Shown here: positions 54,717 to 64,000 of the stretch, in pieces
Layout of the letters: each line of letters opens with the position of its first letter
How positions within the stretch are numbered: position 1 is the first letter of the stretch
Origin: Dyella tabacisoli
GTDB taxonomy: Bacteria; Pseudomonadota; Gammaproteobacteria; Xanthomonadales; Rhodanobacteraceae
Reading direction: 5' to 3'
NCBI RefSeq assembly: GCF_003350925.1
Contig: NZ_KZ857175.1
Span: forward strand, 1 to 64,000
DNA: 64,000 bases
The notes under the pieces: model-generated
Told to the model about the DNA's origin: nothing
What the model saw: only the letters and a program-made list of their open reading frames with translations
Databases searched by the model: none
Made by a program: the position numbers and the translations under genes

Positions 54717-54792
54717 TGGTGGGCCCACGAGGATTCGAACCTCGAACCAAAGGATTATGAGTCCTCTGCTCTAACCGTTGAGCTATAGGCCC
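54717..54792 (-). tRNA. tRNA-Ile(CAU), lysidine type
   Basis: A 76-base cloverleaf read on the minus strand. Acceptor GGGCCTA pairs with TGGGCCC, the D-arm is AGCTCAACGGTTAGAGC, the anticodon loop CTCATAA has anticodon CAT, and the T-arm contains GGTTCGAATCC. CCA is encoded. CTCATAATC after a GC-rich stem is the usual form of the minor isoleucine tRNA (ileX type, modified by TilS) rather than a methionine tRNA. Confidence 0.9.
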
Positions 54793-54942
54793 GCTGGGCG
54801 ACATGGTCGCTGCAGCAAAGTCTGCCATGGTAGCGGGGGTGGGTGTCGAGCGTCGAGTGTGATGAGTGTTGTCGTTATTCACATCCTCTTGTCACTCGGA
54901 TAGGGCTAGGCTTCGTATTCCATTGCTAGCGAGGTCCGCCGT

Positions 54943-55314
54943 ATGAATACCGAAGCGATTGCCAAGCGTTTAGTTGAGTTATGCCGTGAGGGTAAGTACG
55001 AAGAGGCGCAGCGTGAGCTGTATGCCAAGGACGCGGTGAGTATCGAGCCGGACGGGTTGCCGCCGGGGATGCCGGGCAATGTGCAGGGGCTGGAAGCGAT
55101 CTATGAAAAGGGTCGTCAGTTCGCAGAGTCGATCGAGACGATGCATGGCGGCAGTGTCAGCGATCCGGTCATCGCCAGTAACTGGTTCAGTGTATCGATG
55201 AGCATGGACGTAACTATGAAGGGACGTCCTCGTATGGATATGAGCGAAATCTGTTTGTATCGCGTGCATGACGGCAAGATTGTGTCGGAGCGGTTTTTTT
55301 ACGATATCGGCTGA
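54943..55314 (+). CDS. SnoaL/NTF2-like protein
   Basis: Small cytoplasmic protein of 123 residues with the SnoaL-like alpha+beta-barrel pattern: helix IAKRLVELCREGKYEEAQ, then AKDAVSIEPDG, a central helix, and closing strands EICLYRVHDGKIVSERFFYD. No catalytic assignment is possible. It is followed by a strong terminator shared with the convergent rpoD gene. Confidence 0.75.
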   Translation: MNTEAIAKRLVELCREGKYEEAQRELYAKDAVSIEPDGLPPGMPGNVQGLEAIYEKGRQFAESIETMHGGSVSDPVIASNWFSVSMSMDVTMKGRPRMDMSEICLYRVHDGKIVSERFFYDIG

Positions 55315-55334
55315 TTTACGCGCGGTATGAATGC

Positions 55335-55362
55335 AAAAAGCCCCGCTTGAGCGGGGCTTTTT
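55335..55362. terminator. Bidirectional intrinsic terminator
   Basis: AAAAAGCCCCGC-TTGA-GCGGGGCTTTTT: a perfect GC stem flanked by A and T runs, so it can stop transcription both from the SnoaL-like gene and from rpoD on the other strand. Confidence 0.92.
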
Positions 55363-55384
55363 GCTGATGCGGATGGAGGGTTTA

Positions 55385-57256
<1,872 letters not shown>

Positions 57257-57417
57257 ACCTACCGCCGCATATGCAGGAACCGATCAGTATAGCGATGTGC
57301 TGCTTTTTTGACCAGTTTTCAAGTGATTTTTCTAAAGAGATGTACACGCAAAAATCGCGCCAAGCAGGCATTTTCTGACGATTTTTTGTGTTTGAAGCGA
57401 GCTGCCGGAGGCGATGT

Positions 57418-57858
57418 TCAGGAGGCATCGAGCCAGAACGTAACCGGGCCATCATTTACCAGGTGCACCTGCATATGGGCGCCAAAGCGGCCGATTTCCA
57501 CCCTTGGGTGGGAGCTACGGGCCAATTCTACCAGGCACTCGAACCAATAGCGGCCGTGCTCGGGCGTTGCCGCAGTGGTGAAGCTTGGGCGCATGCCCGA
57601 GCGCGTATCGGCCGCGAGGGTGAATTGACTGACCAGCAGCAGGTCGCCACCGGTGTCGCTGAGCGAGCGGTTCATGCGGCCTTGCTCGTCGCTGAATACG
57701 CGATAGCCGAGCAGGCGTTCGAGCATGCGCCGAGTCTGTGCCTCGCCGTCCTGCGGCTGCACCGCGACCAGGGCCAGCAGGCCGGGGCCGATCGATCCGA
57801 CCGTCTCGTTTTCAACATCGACTCGGGCGGAAAGGGCGCGTTGGATCAGGGCGATCAT
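57418..57858 (-). CDS. dtd: D-aminoacyl-tRNA deacylase
   Basis: Removes D-amino acids (and glycine from tRNA-Ala) from mischarged tRNA. The 146 residues match the family length. It has the catalytic SQFTL motif ([16 protein letters not shown]) and the second family motif near the C-terminus, [11 protein letters not shown] (NxGPVT type). It is divergent from the acyltransferase gene. Confidence 0.96.
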   Translation of the reverse strand: MIALIQRALSARVDVENETVGSIGPGLLALVAVQPQDGEAQTRRMLERLLGYRVFSDEQGRMNRSLSDTGGDLLLVSQFTLAADTRSGMRPSFTTAATPEHGRYWFECLVELARSSHPRVEIGRFGAHMQVHLVNDGPVTFWLDAS

Positions 57859-57938
57859 AAAAGAGCCTGTTCACAATAAAACGGAGCCGCAAGTTTAACG
57901 GCAGCGGTTTGCCGCGTTGCCGTTACACTTCGGCGCCT

Positions 57939-58820
57939 ATGCGTTTCGATATCTACCTGCTCTATCTCCTGCTGCGTTTGTTTGGCTTGCTGCCTTTGCG
58001 CGTGCTGCACAACCTGGGTGGCTTGCTCGGCCGGCTCTCGCTATGGCGCCGCGCACGCGTGGTCGGCCATACCGCCGTAAACCTTGGGATTGCGCGGCCC
58101 GAGCTGGACGCCGCAGCACAACAGGTGTTGCTACGTGAGGTGATGATCGAGAGCGGCAAGTCGATGACTGAGATCGCCAAGATCTGGGGCGGCGGTGCCG
58201 AGCGAGCGCTGGATCTGATTCGCGAAGTGCGCGGCGAAGCGTTATTCGATGCGGCGTTGAGCGCCGGCAAGGGCGTGATTGTTGCGGCCCCGCACCTTGG
58301 CTGCTGGGAGCTGCTCAACTATTGGCTATGTCGCAAGACACCGATGGCGATTCTGTATCGGCCGCCGCGGATCGTTGCCGTGGAAGGGCTGTTGCGCAAG
58401 GCGCGTGGAGCCTTGGCGCCCGAGCAGGTGCGTGCCGAGGGCGCCGGTGTGCGCACTTTGTATAAGCGATTGGCCAGCGGCGGTACGGTCGGCATCTTGC
58501 CGGATCAGAAGCCGCGCTCGGGCGAGGGCCAGTTGGCGCCGTTCTTCGGGCGTGATGCCGAGACCATGGTCTTGCTGCCCAGGCTGGCCTCGCGCACCGG
58601 CGCCACGGTGTTGTTTGCTTTTGCCGAGCGGCTACCGCGCGGCGAAGGTTTCCGCATCCATCTGCTGCCGGCTTCGGATGGGCTGGTCGACGCCGATTTA
58701 CAGGTGGCCTGCACGGCGCTCAATCGCGGGGTAGAGGCCTGCGTGGCGCAGGCGTTTACGCAGTATCAATGGCATTACAAGCGTTATACGCGCAGTGATC
58801 GGCCCAGCCCGTACGAGTAG
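57939..58820 (+). CDS. LpxL/HtrB-type lipid A acyltransferase
   Basis: Transfers an acyl chain to lipid A at the inner membrane. It has 293 residues: an N-terminal membrane anchor (YLLYLLLRLFGLLPLRVLH), the catalytic H-x4-E in APHLGCWELLNYW, the RPPR-like segment YRPPRIVAVEG, and GTVGILPDQKPRSGEGQLAPFFG typical of the LpxL/LpxM family. The frame opens at 57909 (TTG), but ATG 57939 directly precedes the anchor. Which acyl position is used cannot be told. Confidence 0.88.
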   Translation: MRFDIYLLYLLLRLFGLLPLRVLHNLGGLLGRLSLWRRARVVGHTAVNLGIARPELDAAAQQVLLREVMIESGKSMTEIAKIWGGGAERALDLIREVRGEALFDAALSAGKGVIVAAPHLGCWELLNYWLCRKTPMAILYRPPRIVAVEGLLRKARGALAPEQVRAEGAGVRTLYKRLASGGTVGILPDQKPRSGEGQLAPFFGRDAETMVLLPRLASRTGATVLFAFAERLPRGEGFRIHLLPASDGLVDADLQVACTALNRGVEACVAQAFTQYQWHYKRYTRSDRPSPYE

Positions 58821-58843
58821 CTCATCCTACGATTCTTGAAGGC

Positions 58844-59158
58844 TTACGGAAGCCGGCGCAGAAATACCGCCATTTCCTTTTCCGCCTGCTTGTCGCCATG
58901 CCGCTGGGCGGCCTCGATGCCATGTTGCCAAGCGGTTTTTGCACCGGCTGTGTCGTCAGAGGCCAAGCGTGCCTTGCCCAATAGCTTCCAGGCGGCGGAG
59001 TAGTGGGGGTCGAAGTCCAGTGCGCGTTGCAGCTCGGTGGCGGCCGCGCCGACATCGCCCGCGCTGAGCAGCGCCTGGCCGAGCGCGAAGCGCAGTAGGG
59101 CGCCGTCACGGGGGCCATGGCATTGCGCGCGCAGGTTATCGATCAGTGTTGCATTCAT
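58844..59158 (-). CDS. Small TPR protein
   Basis: Protein of 104 residues containing about two tetratricopeptide repeats (FALGQALLSAGDVGAAATEL, FDPHYSAAWKLLGKARLASD). It probably acts in protein-protein contact. The start at 59158 overlaps the ArnT-like stop by 4 bases (ATGA); longer in-frame starts run into that gene and are less likely. Function is unknown; it may assist the membrane transferase encoded before it. Confidence 0.75.
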   Translation of the reverse strand: MNATLIDNLRAQCHGPRDGALLRFALGQALLSAGDVGAAATELQRALDFDPHYSAAWKLLGKARLASDDTAGAKTAWQHGIEAAQRHGDKQAEKEMAVFLRRLP

Positions 59159-60882
59159 AGCAATGAGCGGTGACGCCACTCGTTGATCGGGTAGATCTGG
59201 GTGGGTTGTTCGGGCTCGGGCGGGGTGTGCCCGGCGCGCAGGTCGGCGAGCGACGCCGCTGGCCAGATCACGACCCACGATGAGCGGAACGGCTGCACCA
59301 GCAGCGCATAGCGCAAATCGTTGGCGCTGAGTTTCTCCGGACGGGCCACGATTAGTCCGTTGGGGTGGGCCTGGGCGAAGTTCTGCAGCGACTGGCCTTC
59401 CTTAATTTCCTCGATGGGATGGCGCAGCCTTCCCTCGAAATGGAACTGGCCCTCGTAGTTGCCGAGATAGCCGATGGTTCGATTCTCGGCATCGGCAGCG
59501 CCCAGCAGGTGTGCCGATGGATCGAGGTCGTATTTGTGCCACAGGGTGAGCGTGAACAAGGTGTTGAGGGCGAGTGTGCCGATCAGGCCGGCGAACGCCA
59601 ATCGACGCATTTCGCCCCGACCGCGCAGCAGCAATAAGGCGCCGAGCAGCACGAACACGATGCTGAAGAAGCGGCTGTGGTCGGCGGCCGCATCCACCCA
59701 TTCGCCGTGCAGTTGGTTGTCAGTGACTAGCAGCGGCAGCACAAACAAAAAAACACCGAACAAAATGCCGCCGACACCGAGCGGCCAGGTGCCGAGCCAG
59801 CCGTTGGCGGCCAGCGTCGGGTGACGCTCGCGCAGCAAGGCGATGGCGCCGGCCAGCAGCAGGGCGCCACCGGCGAGTTCCGGTAGGGGGTAATACAGTT
59901 GCTTGCCGCTGATGAGCGAGAACGCCACAAACGTGGGCAGCAGCCAGCACAGGGCGAAACGCAGGCCCGGCTCAAGCGGTCGGCGCAGCATCACCAGCGC
60001 GGCGCTGGCGCGTGGCCAGGCGCTGAGCGGGAACATCAACAGCGGCAGATACAACAGATACCACCAGACCTTGCGGGCATGGCTTTGCAGAGATTCGGCG
60101 GTATCGACGTTGTTGACGACACGGGCCGCGGTCTGGGTGAAGAACAGACGTTCGCGATAGGCGTCGCCTCCGCTGAAACCAGCCGGCAGCGCCCAGGCCA
60201 GCAGGATCGCGCCACCCAGGAGGATCGAAAACAGGCCGCGACCGTACCAGCGTGCGCGGTGCTGTTGCGCCCAGTCGCTCCATAGCGGGCCGAGCAGCCA
60301 TGGAAACGCGACATGCAACAGCATCACCGGTCCCTTGGTGAGCAGGCCGGCGCCAAGGCACAGGCCGAACAGCAGCCAGCGGGGCTCGGCCCTGCGCGCG
60401 GTTGGCGTCAGGCACAGCAAGGCCGCCAGCGCCCACATGGCCAGCAGCACGTCGTACATGATCTGCTGGCCGAACAAGAAGGCATAGCTCAGCGACAGCA
60501 GCATCCATGGCGCTGCCTTGGCGACCCAGGGACGGTTGGGAAACAGTCGGCGCGCAAGGGTCGCAAGCAGCATCAGCTCGATGCCGCCGAAGATCACCTC
60601 CAGCGCGCGCGGCCAGATGTCATTGACGCCAAACACGAACCAGCCGGCGTGAATCATCCAGAACAGCAGCGGTACTTTTTCGCTATAGGGAGCGCCGTTG
60701 ATGTGCGGCACCAGCCAATGGCCGTGGTTCCACATTTCCCACGCCACCGCCAAGGTGCGGGTGGAGTACAGCGGCATCGGTCCATGAGAGAACACCGCCA
60801 ACAACGCGACGAGCAGCCACAGCGGCAACCAGGGCCAGAGGGAGCGTAGGTGTTCGGTTCGGCTGTAGGCGCGTGACGTCAC
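59155..60882 (-). CDS. ArnT/PMT-like (GT39/GT83) membrane glycosyltransferase
   Basis: Polyprenyl-phosphate-sugar-dependent glycosyltransferase of 575 residues with about eleven to twelve membrane helices. The first periplasmic loop holds the family acidic/aromatic stretch (MWNHGHWLVPHINGAPYSEK), with PLLFWMIHAGWFVFG after it, and the soluble tail after residue 440 ends in a periplasmic domain. Such enzymes add sugars (for example aminoarabinose) to lipid A or glycans. The sugar donor cannot be identified. Coupled to the TPR gene. Confidence 0.83.
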   Translation of the reverse strand: MTSRAYSRTEHLRSLWPWLPLWLLVALLAVFSHGPMPLYSTRTLAVAWEMWNHGHWLVPHINGAPYSEKVPLLFWMIHAGWFVFGVNDIWPRALEVIFGGIELMLLATLARRLFPNRPWVAKAAPWMLLSLSYAFLFGQQIMYDVLLAMWALAALLCLTPTARRAEPRWLLFGLCLGAGLLTKGPVMLLHVAFPWLLGPLWSDWAQQHRARWYGRGLFSILLGGAILLAWALPAGFSGGDAYRERLFFTQTAARVVNNVDTAESLQSHARKVWWYLLYLPLLMFPLSAWPRASAALVMLRRPLEPGLRFALCWLLPTFVAFSLISGKQLYYPLPELAGGALLLAGAIALLRERHPTLAANGWLGTWPLGVGGILFGVFLFVLPLLVTDNQLHGEWVDAAADHSRFFSIVFVLLGALLLLRGRGEMRRLAFAGLIGTLALNTLFTLTLWHKYDLDPSAHLLGAADAENRTIGYLGNYEGQFHFEGRLRHPIEEIKEGQSLQNFAQAHPNGLIVARPEKLSANDLRYALLVQPFRSSWVVIWPAASLADLRAGHTPPEPEQPTQIYPINEWRHRSLL

Positions 60883-60982
60883 AGGCTGATTTCTTGGTGA
60901 GTTGGGGCGATTCTAGCCGGAGCCGGTCACTGGCAGTGTCTGCTTGTTGTGCAGTGAGGGCGCCGTGAGCCCATAGGGCTGC

Positions 60983-62026
60983 TCAGGCCGGTCCCCAATA
61001 ACCGATGCGGCGCCGTAGCTTCAGCTTGCGCCAAAGGTTTAGCGGTTTACGGCGCGGATTACGTGCACCGGCGGCAATGAACGCATCCACCGCATCCAGC
61101 ACGCGCTCGCTGGAGCGGCCGTCACGATAGGGGTGGATGGCATCGGCGTAGTCGCGGATGGCCTGCATCCGTTCTGGCCGGCGGGCCAGCGCCTGCTCGA
61201 TGGCGGGCTCAAATTGCGCGGGCTCGTCGATGTCGATCAACTGCGGGCCGGGGCGACGATTCTTGAAGGTCACCACCGGCTTGCCGGTGAGCAGAAATTC
61301 GTTGAGCGCCGAGGAGGTATCGGAGCACATCAGATCCACCTGCGGGAACAGTTCGAGAATGTTGTCGTTCTCGGCAAAGCTCAGATACTCGTTTTGCAGC
61401 GCTTTATAGCGCGCGATGGTCTCCGGGTTCATCTTGGGGTGAAAGGTGATGATCCAGCGCCAGCGGCCATCGCGTGAAAGCCGCTTCACTTCGTCATACA
61501 GGGTTTCGGCGGCACTCCAGGACGGCGAGAAGGTGGAGTGATACAGAATGACCGGCGGCTGGCGTACCGGCGGCAGCGGGCCGGCGATCTCTTTCATAAA
61601 GGGGTCGAGCTTGGGCCAGCCGGTTTCCATCACCGCAAAATGGCCGAGCTTGGCGGCGACCTCGCCAAAGGCCTTGGTGTCGCGCGGGCCGGTGGTGCAA
61701 TACAGGTCAAAGAATCCGCGGATATAGATATGCCGTGGCTTGCCGGCGTCAAAGCCGTGAAAGGTTTCCACTTTGACGCCGGGGAAAAAGTGCGGCACTG
61801 CATTACTGGAGGTAATGACGGCGATGGGCTTCCACGCGCGTACCTCGCGCACGCTGAGCAGGCGTTCGCCTGCGAGCAGATCTTCCGCGCCGGGGCCATC
61901 GAAGAACCAGGCCGCTTCGTCGCCACGGGCGCGGATGGCCTCTTGGATGGGGCGCAAGATAGCCAGCGCATAGCGCTCAGAGCCGTAGAGGAGATAGTGC
62001 TTCTTGGGCATGGCAGACGCCGACAT
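60983..62026 (-). CDS. CDP-glycerol glycerophosphotransferase-like protein
   Basis: Protein of 347 residues with a GT-B-like fold of the CDP-glycerol:glycerophosphotransferase type. It shows VETFHGFDAGKPRH (phosphate/His loop), ILYHSTFSPSWSAAETL, WRWIITFHPKMNPETIARY, and the nucleotide-site stretch LMCSDTSSALNEFLLTGKPV. It probably transfers a glycerol- or polyol-phosphate group in LPS or capsule synthesis. It begins 3 bases after the preceding glycosyltransferase stop. An alternative ATG lies five codons in. Confidence 0.75.
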   Translation of the reverse strand: MSASAMPKKHYLLYGSERYALAILRPIQEAIRARGDEAAWFFDGPGAEDLLAGERLLSVREVRAWKPIAVITSSNAVPHFFPGVKVETFHGFDAGKPRHIYIRGFFDLYCTTGPRDTKAFGEVAAKLGHFAVMETGWPKLDPFMKEIAGPLPPVRQPPVILYHSTFSPSWSAAETLYDEVKRLSRDGRWRWIITFHPKMNPETIARYKALQNEYLSFAENDNILELFPQVDLMCSDTSSALNEFLLTGKPVVTFKNRRPGPQLIDIDEPAQFEPAIEQALARRPERMQAIRDYADAIHPYRDGRSSERVLDAVDAFIAAGARNPRRKPLNLWRKLKLRRRIGYWGPA

Positions 62027-62029
62027 GGT

Positions 62030-62845
62030 TTAGCGATCGATTCCGTGGCGAGTCAACGCGGCGCTGGCCAGCCGCACTGAATCCGGGTTGTTGCACATTT
62101 CGTAGTAGCGCATGCGCTTGTAGAGGGCGTAGCTGGCGGCGGTCTGCGCGATCATGAAGCCGCGCCAGCCATCCAGAAATGCCAGCCGAAACACATAGTC
62201 TTTGACAAAGGCCAGCAGAAACACGAACGGCGCCTGCCACATGCGTACCGGCTTACCTTTGTCCAGCCAGTCGCGGCATTTCAGCTCCGCGTAGCGCAGC
62301 ACTTTGAGCTGCTTATGCACCAGGGTCGGATTGTTGGCATGGTTGAATGGCGCGTCTAGCGTCGGCGCCGAGCCCTCGAAGCGCAGCGATTCGTGTACCC
62401 GCGCATCGGTCCAGCGAGCGCGGTCGCGGTGGTAGAGCCGGGCCATTTTTTCACCCACCGCCGGCCGGTACCAACGCATCGGCCGACCCATATAGACGGT
62501 GCTGCGGCGCAGGATGGCGGCGGGGCCGGGGCCGGCCATTAACTCTGGCAAACGCTGCTCCAGCTCGGTGGCCAGTTCGGGCGACAAGTATTCGTCGGCA
62601 TCCAGCGCAAGAATCCAGTCGTGGCTGCATTGCGTCGAGGCGAAGTTGCGTTGCGGCCCGAAACCCAGCCAATCCTGATGAACCACCCGGCCGCCATGCG
62701 CCTGCGCGACGGCGACGGTGTCGTCGTCGCTGCCGCTGTCGATGACCAGCTTCTCGGCCGCAAACGGCACGCTGTCCAGGCAGCGGGCGATGTTGTCGGC
62801 CTCGTTGTGGGTGATGACGACAAGGGTGAGGGGGAGTTTCTGCAT
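62030..62845 (-). CDS. Family 2 glycosyltransferase, LPS-core (WaaE/KdtX) type
   Basis: Inverting glycosyltransferase of 271 residues. The GT-A fold starts with LTLVVITHNEADNIARCL. The metal-binding DxD is in WILALDADEYLSPELA, and VIDSGSDDDTV contacts the nucleotide. The pattern DARVHESL plus a C-terminal amphipathic stretch (FLLAFVKDYVFRLAFLDG) is characteristic of the WaaE/KdtX LPS-core group. In operon with the glycerophosphotransferase-like gene. Confidence 0.85.
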   Translation of the reverse strand: MQKLPLTLVVITHNEADNIARCLDSVPFAAEKLVIDSGSDDDTVAVAQAHGGRVVHQDWLGFGPQRNFASTQCSHDWILALDADEYLSPELATELEQRLPELMAGPGPAAILRRSTVYMGRPMRWYRPAVGEKMARLYHRDRARWTDARVHESLRFEGSAPTLDAPFNHANNPTLVHKQLKVLRYAELKCRDWLDKGKPVRMWQAPFVFLLAFVKDYVFRLAFLDGWRGFMIAQTAASYALYKRMRYYEMCNNPDSVRLASAALTRHGIDR

Positions 62846-63078
62846 CGGCGTATTCTAGCCCGCGCGGATCAGAGGAGACGAAGCGGGCGATAAGGCTGCC
62901 TTGGTCGTCACAACAATAAGTTGCGGATAAAAGGCAAAATGACCGGTTGAGCTTTGTAAGATGCCCTGCGCCGCAGAGGGCGTTATCCAGTGGCGTTGAA
63001 ACTCAGTTGCCGTAGACCTTTGGAAGATTTCAGTGAAACAGATAACGGTAAATGTAGGTGTATTGATGATCGGTCGAC

Positions 63079-63981
63079 ATGGTTGAGTCGCGTAATCTGA
63101 TTCTGGGTGCGGCAGCAGGGTATGCGGCAAAGGACATCCGCTTATTTTTACGAAGCCTCGCCCTCGTTGGATTCAACGGTCGCCTGGTGCTCTTTGTCTA
63201 TCAGGGGCAGATGGCGTCGATTCGGACGGCTATTGACGACGATGCGCCGTCAGTCGACGTTCAATTGGTGCGTATCAAAGGGATTCGTGAGCATGCCAAA
63301 TTCATGCGCTCGTGTATCAAGCGACTCTATGCCTTGGCTCCGGCCGAGACTTTTCCGAAGCTGAAAAAGTCACTCTTGAAGTTTCAGGGTATGCCGCATG
63401 TCACGCGTTACTTCCATTACGACGAATATCTCAGTGGGCATCCGGGGTTTTCCAACGTATTGCTTACCGATGTGCGGGATGTGGTGTTTCAGGCCGATCC
63501 TTTTGTAGGCCTGGACGCAGGGTTGTCCGTTGGCATGGAAACGGACCGGTTGACGATCGCTACCGAACACTTTGATCGTGACTGGATCCTCGACGCCTAT
63601 GGCGAGGCGATGTTGCAAAGATTGGGGGATAGACAGGTTTCCTGTTCGGGCGTGACCATGGGGGCGGTTGCTTCGGTGCAGGGCTATATAGCCAAGATGT
63701 TGCATGAAATCATGAGCTTGCCGTTCAACAAGATGAAAACGCGCATCTATGACCAGGCGTTCCACAATAAATTGCTTCATTGCGGGGAGTTGCCCGACGC
63801 CCATCCATGTCAGCCGTTTCGGTCCCGGATCGCTACCGTGGGCTGTATGCAGACATCGGATTTCGTCATGTCAGCCGATGGCCGGCTGTTGAACGAAGAC
63901 GGGCAAGCCGTGCCAATCGTCCATCAATACGATCGGCATCCCGCACTGGAGAGCGCCTTCACTGCGTGGGTTCTTGCTTAG
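63079..63981 (+). CDS. Putative glycosyltransferase-like protein
   Basis: Protein of 300 residues with the outline of a GT-A nucleotide-sugar transferase: a first strand LILGAAAGYAAKDIRLFLRS, strand GRLVLFVYQGQ, and a DxD-like acidic turn in VLLTDVRDVVFQADPF, followed by CSGVTMGAVASVQGYI. I cannot name its family with certainty; it recalls uncharacterised LPS-modifying transferases. It is divergent from the LPS glycosyltransferase operon across a 233-base gap, which fits a surface-polysaccharide role. Confidence 0.6.
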   Translation: MVESRNLILGAAAGYAAKDIRLFLRSLALVGFNGRLVLFVYQGQMASIRTAIDDDAPSVDVQLVRIKGIREHAKFMRSCIKRLYALAPAETFPKLKKSLLKFQGMPHVTRYFHYDEYLSGHPGFSNVLLTDVRDVVFQADPFVGLDAGLSVGMETDRLTIATEHFDRDWILDAYGEAMLQRLGDRQVSCSGVTMGAVASVQGYIAKMLHEIMSLPFNKMKTRIYDQAFHNKLLHCGELPDAHPCQPFRSRIATVGCMQTSDFVMSADGRLLNEDGQAVPIVHQYDRHPALESAFTAWVLA

Positions 63982-64000
63982 GCTGGATGACTGCGGTCTT

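Noticed and set aside
54717..54792. Calling the CAT-anticodon tRNA a methionine tRNA
   Set aside because: The CTCATAATC anticodon context and D-arm match the lysidine-type isoleucine tRNA; initiator and elongator Met tRNAs differ in these positions.

Overview
The window is high-GC DNA that looks chromosomal and most likely comes from a gammaproteobacterium of the Lysobacterales (Rhodanobacteraceae, in the Dyella/Frateuria/Rhodanobacter range). This is inferred from the mix of a group-1 sigma-70, LPS-type glycosyltransferases, a TonB-receptor-centred sugar locus and short GTTGGGGT...ACCCCAAC intergenic palindromes. No phage, plasmid or CRISPR signal was seen.

Region 1 (96-8052) is a complete D-xylose module: the divergent regulator xylR, then xylA, xylB and the ABC transporter xylFGH. 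Region 2 (8193-14868) is a tightly packed oxidative galactose/galactonate operon: a DgoR-like GntR regulator, dgoK, dgoA, dgoD, a sugar dehydrogenase (SDR), an SMP-30 lactonase and a GalP-type sugar porter. Several of these genes overlap as ATGA. Together they would take D-galactose through galactonolactone, galactonate and KDGal to pyruvate and glyceraldehyde-3-phosphate. Region 3 (26417-39639) supplies the sugar: two tandem GH27 alpha-galactosidases, a GH63-like glycosidase, a TonB-dependent receptor, a second DgoR paralogue and a secreted GH42 beta-galactosidase. A phosphotransferase/aminotransferase pair lies inside it. A shared operator-like motif (TTTGTnnnAYAA) sits in front of the dgo operon, the first GH27 gene, the receptor/regulator divergon and, in weaker form, the GH42 gene. 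This suggests one galactoside regulon.

Region 4 (16740-23458, minus strand) is the most striking part. It is a RiPP-type biosynthetic cluster with a cytochrome P450, an 87-residue precursor candidate, an MNIO (DUF692) enzyme, its partner protein, a cobalamin-binding radical SAM enzyme and a methyltransferase. The enzyme genes after the precursor are translationally coupled. The precursor has a Lys/Ala-rich, histone-H1-like N-terminus and ends in Gly-Trp-Leu-Tyr-Asp. The enzyme set matches what I recall of the Burkholderia aminopyruvatide pathway, in which the P450 makes a biaryl crosslink, the B12-rSAM methylates, and the MNIO converts a C-terminal Asp into aminopyruvic acid. This cluster would be a relative with a Trp-Leu-Tyr-Asp core.

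The rest comprises an S41 protease, an EamA exporter and an FUSC membrane protein (14961-26230); a MocR regulator and a GNAT (40629-43048); a large unknown protein coupled to a pentapeptide-repeat protein (43339-49025); an orphan HINT domain (49530-50216); a periplasmic operon with DsrE, a solute-binding protein, cytochrome c4 and a TsdA-like cytochrome (50631-53705); tRNA-Ile(CAU); and a housekeeping/envelope block with rpoD, dtd, a lipid A acyltransferase, an ArnT-like transferase and LPS glycosyltransferases (54717-63981).
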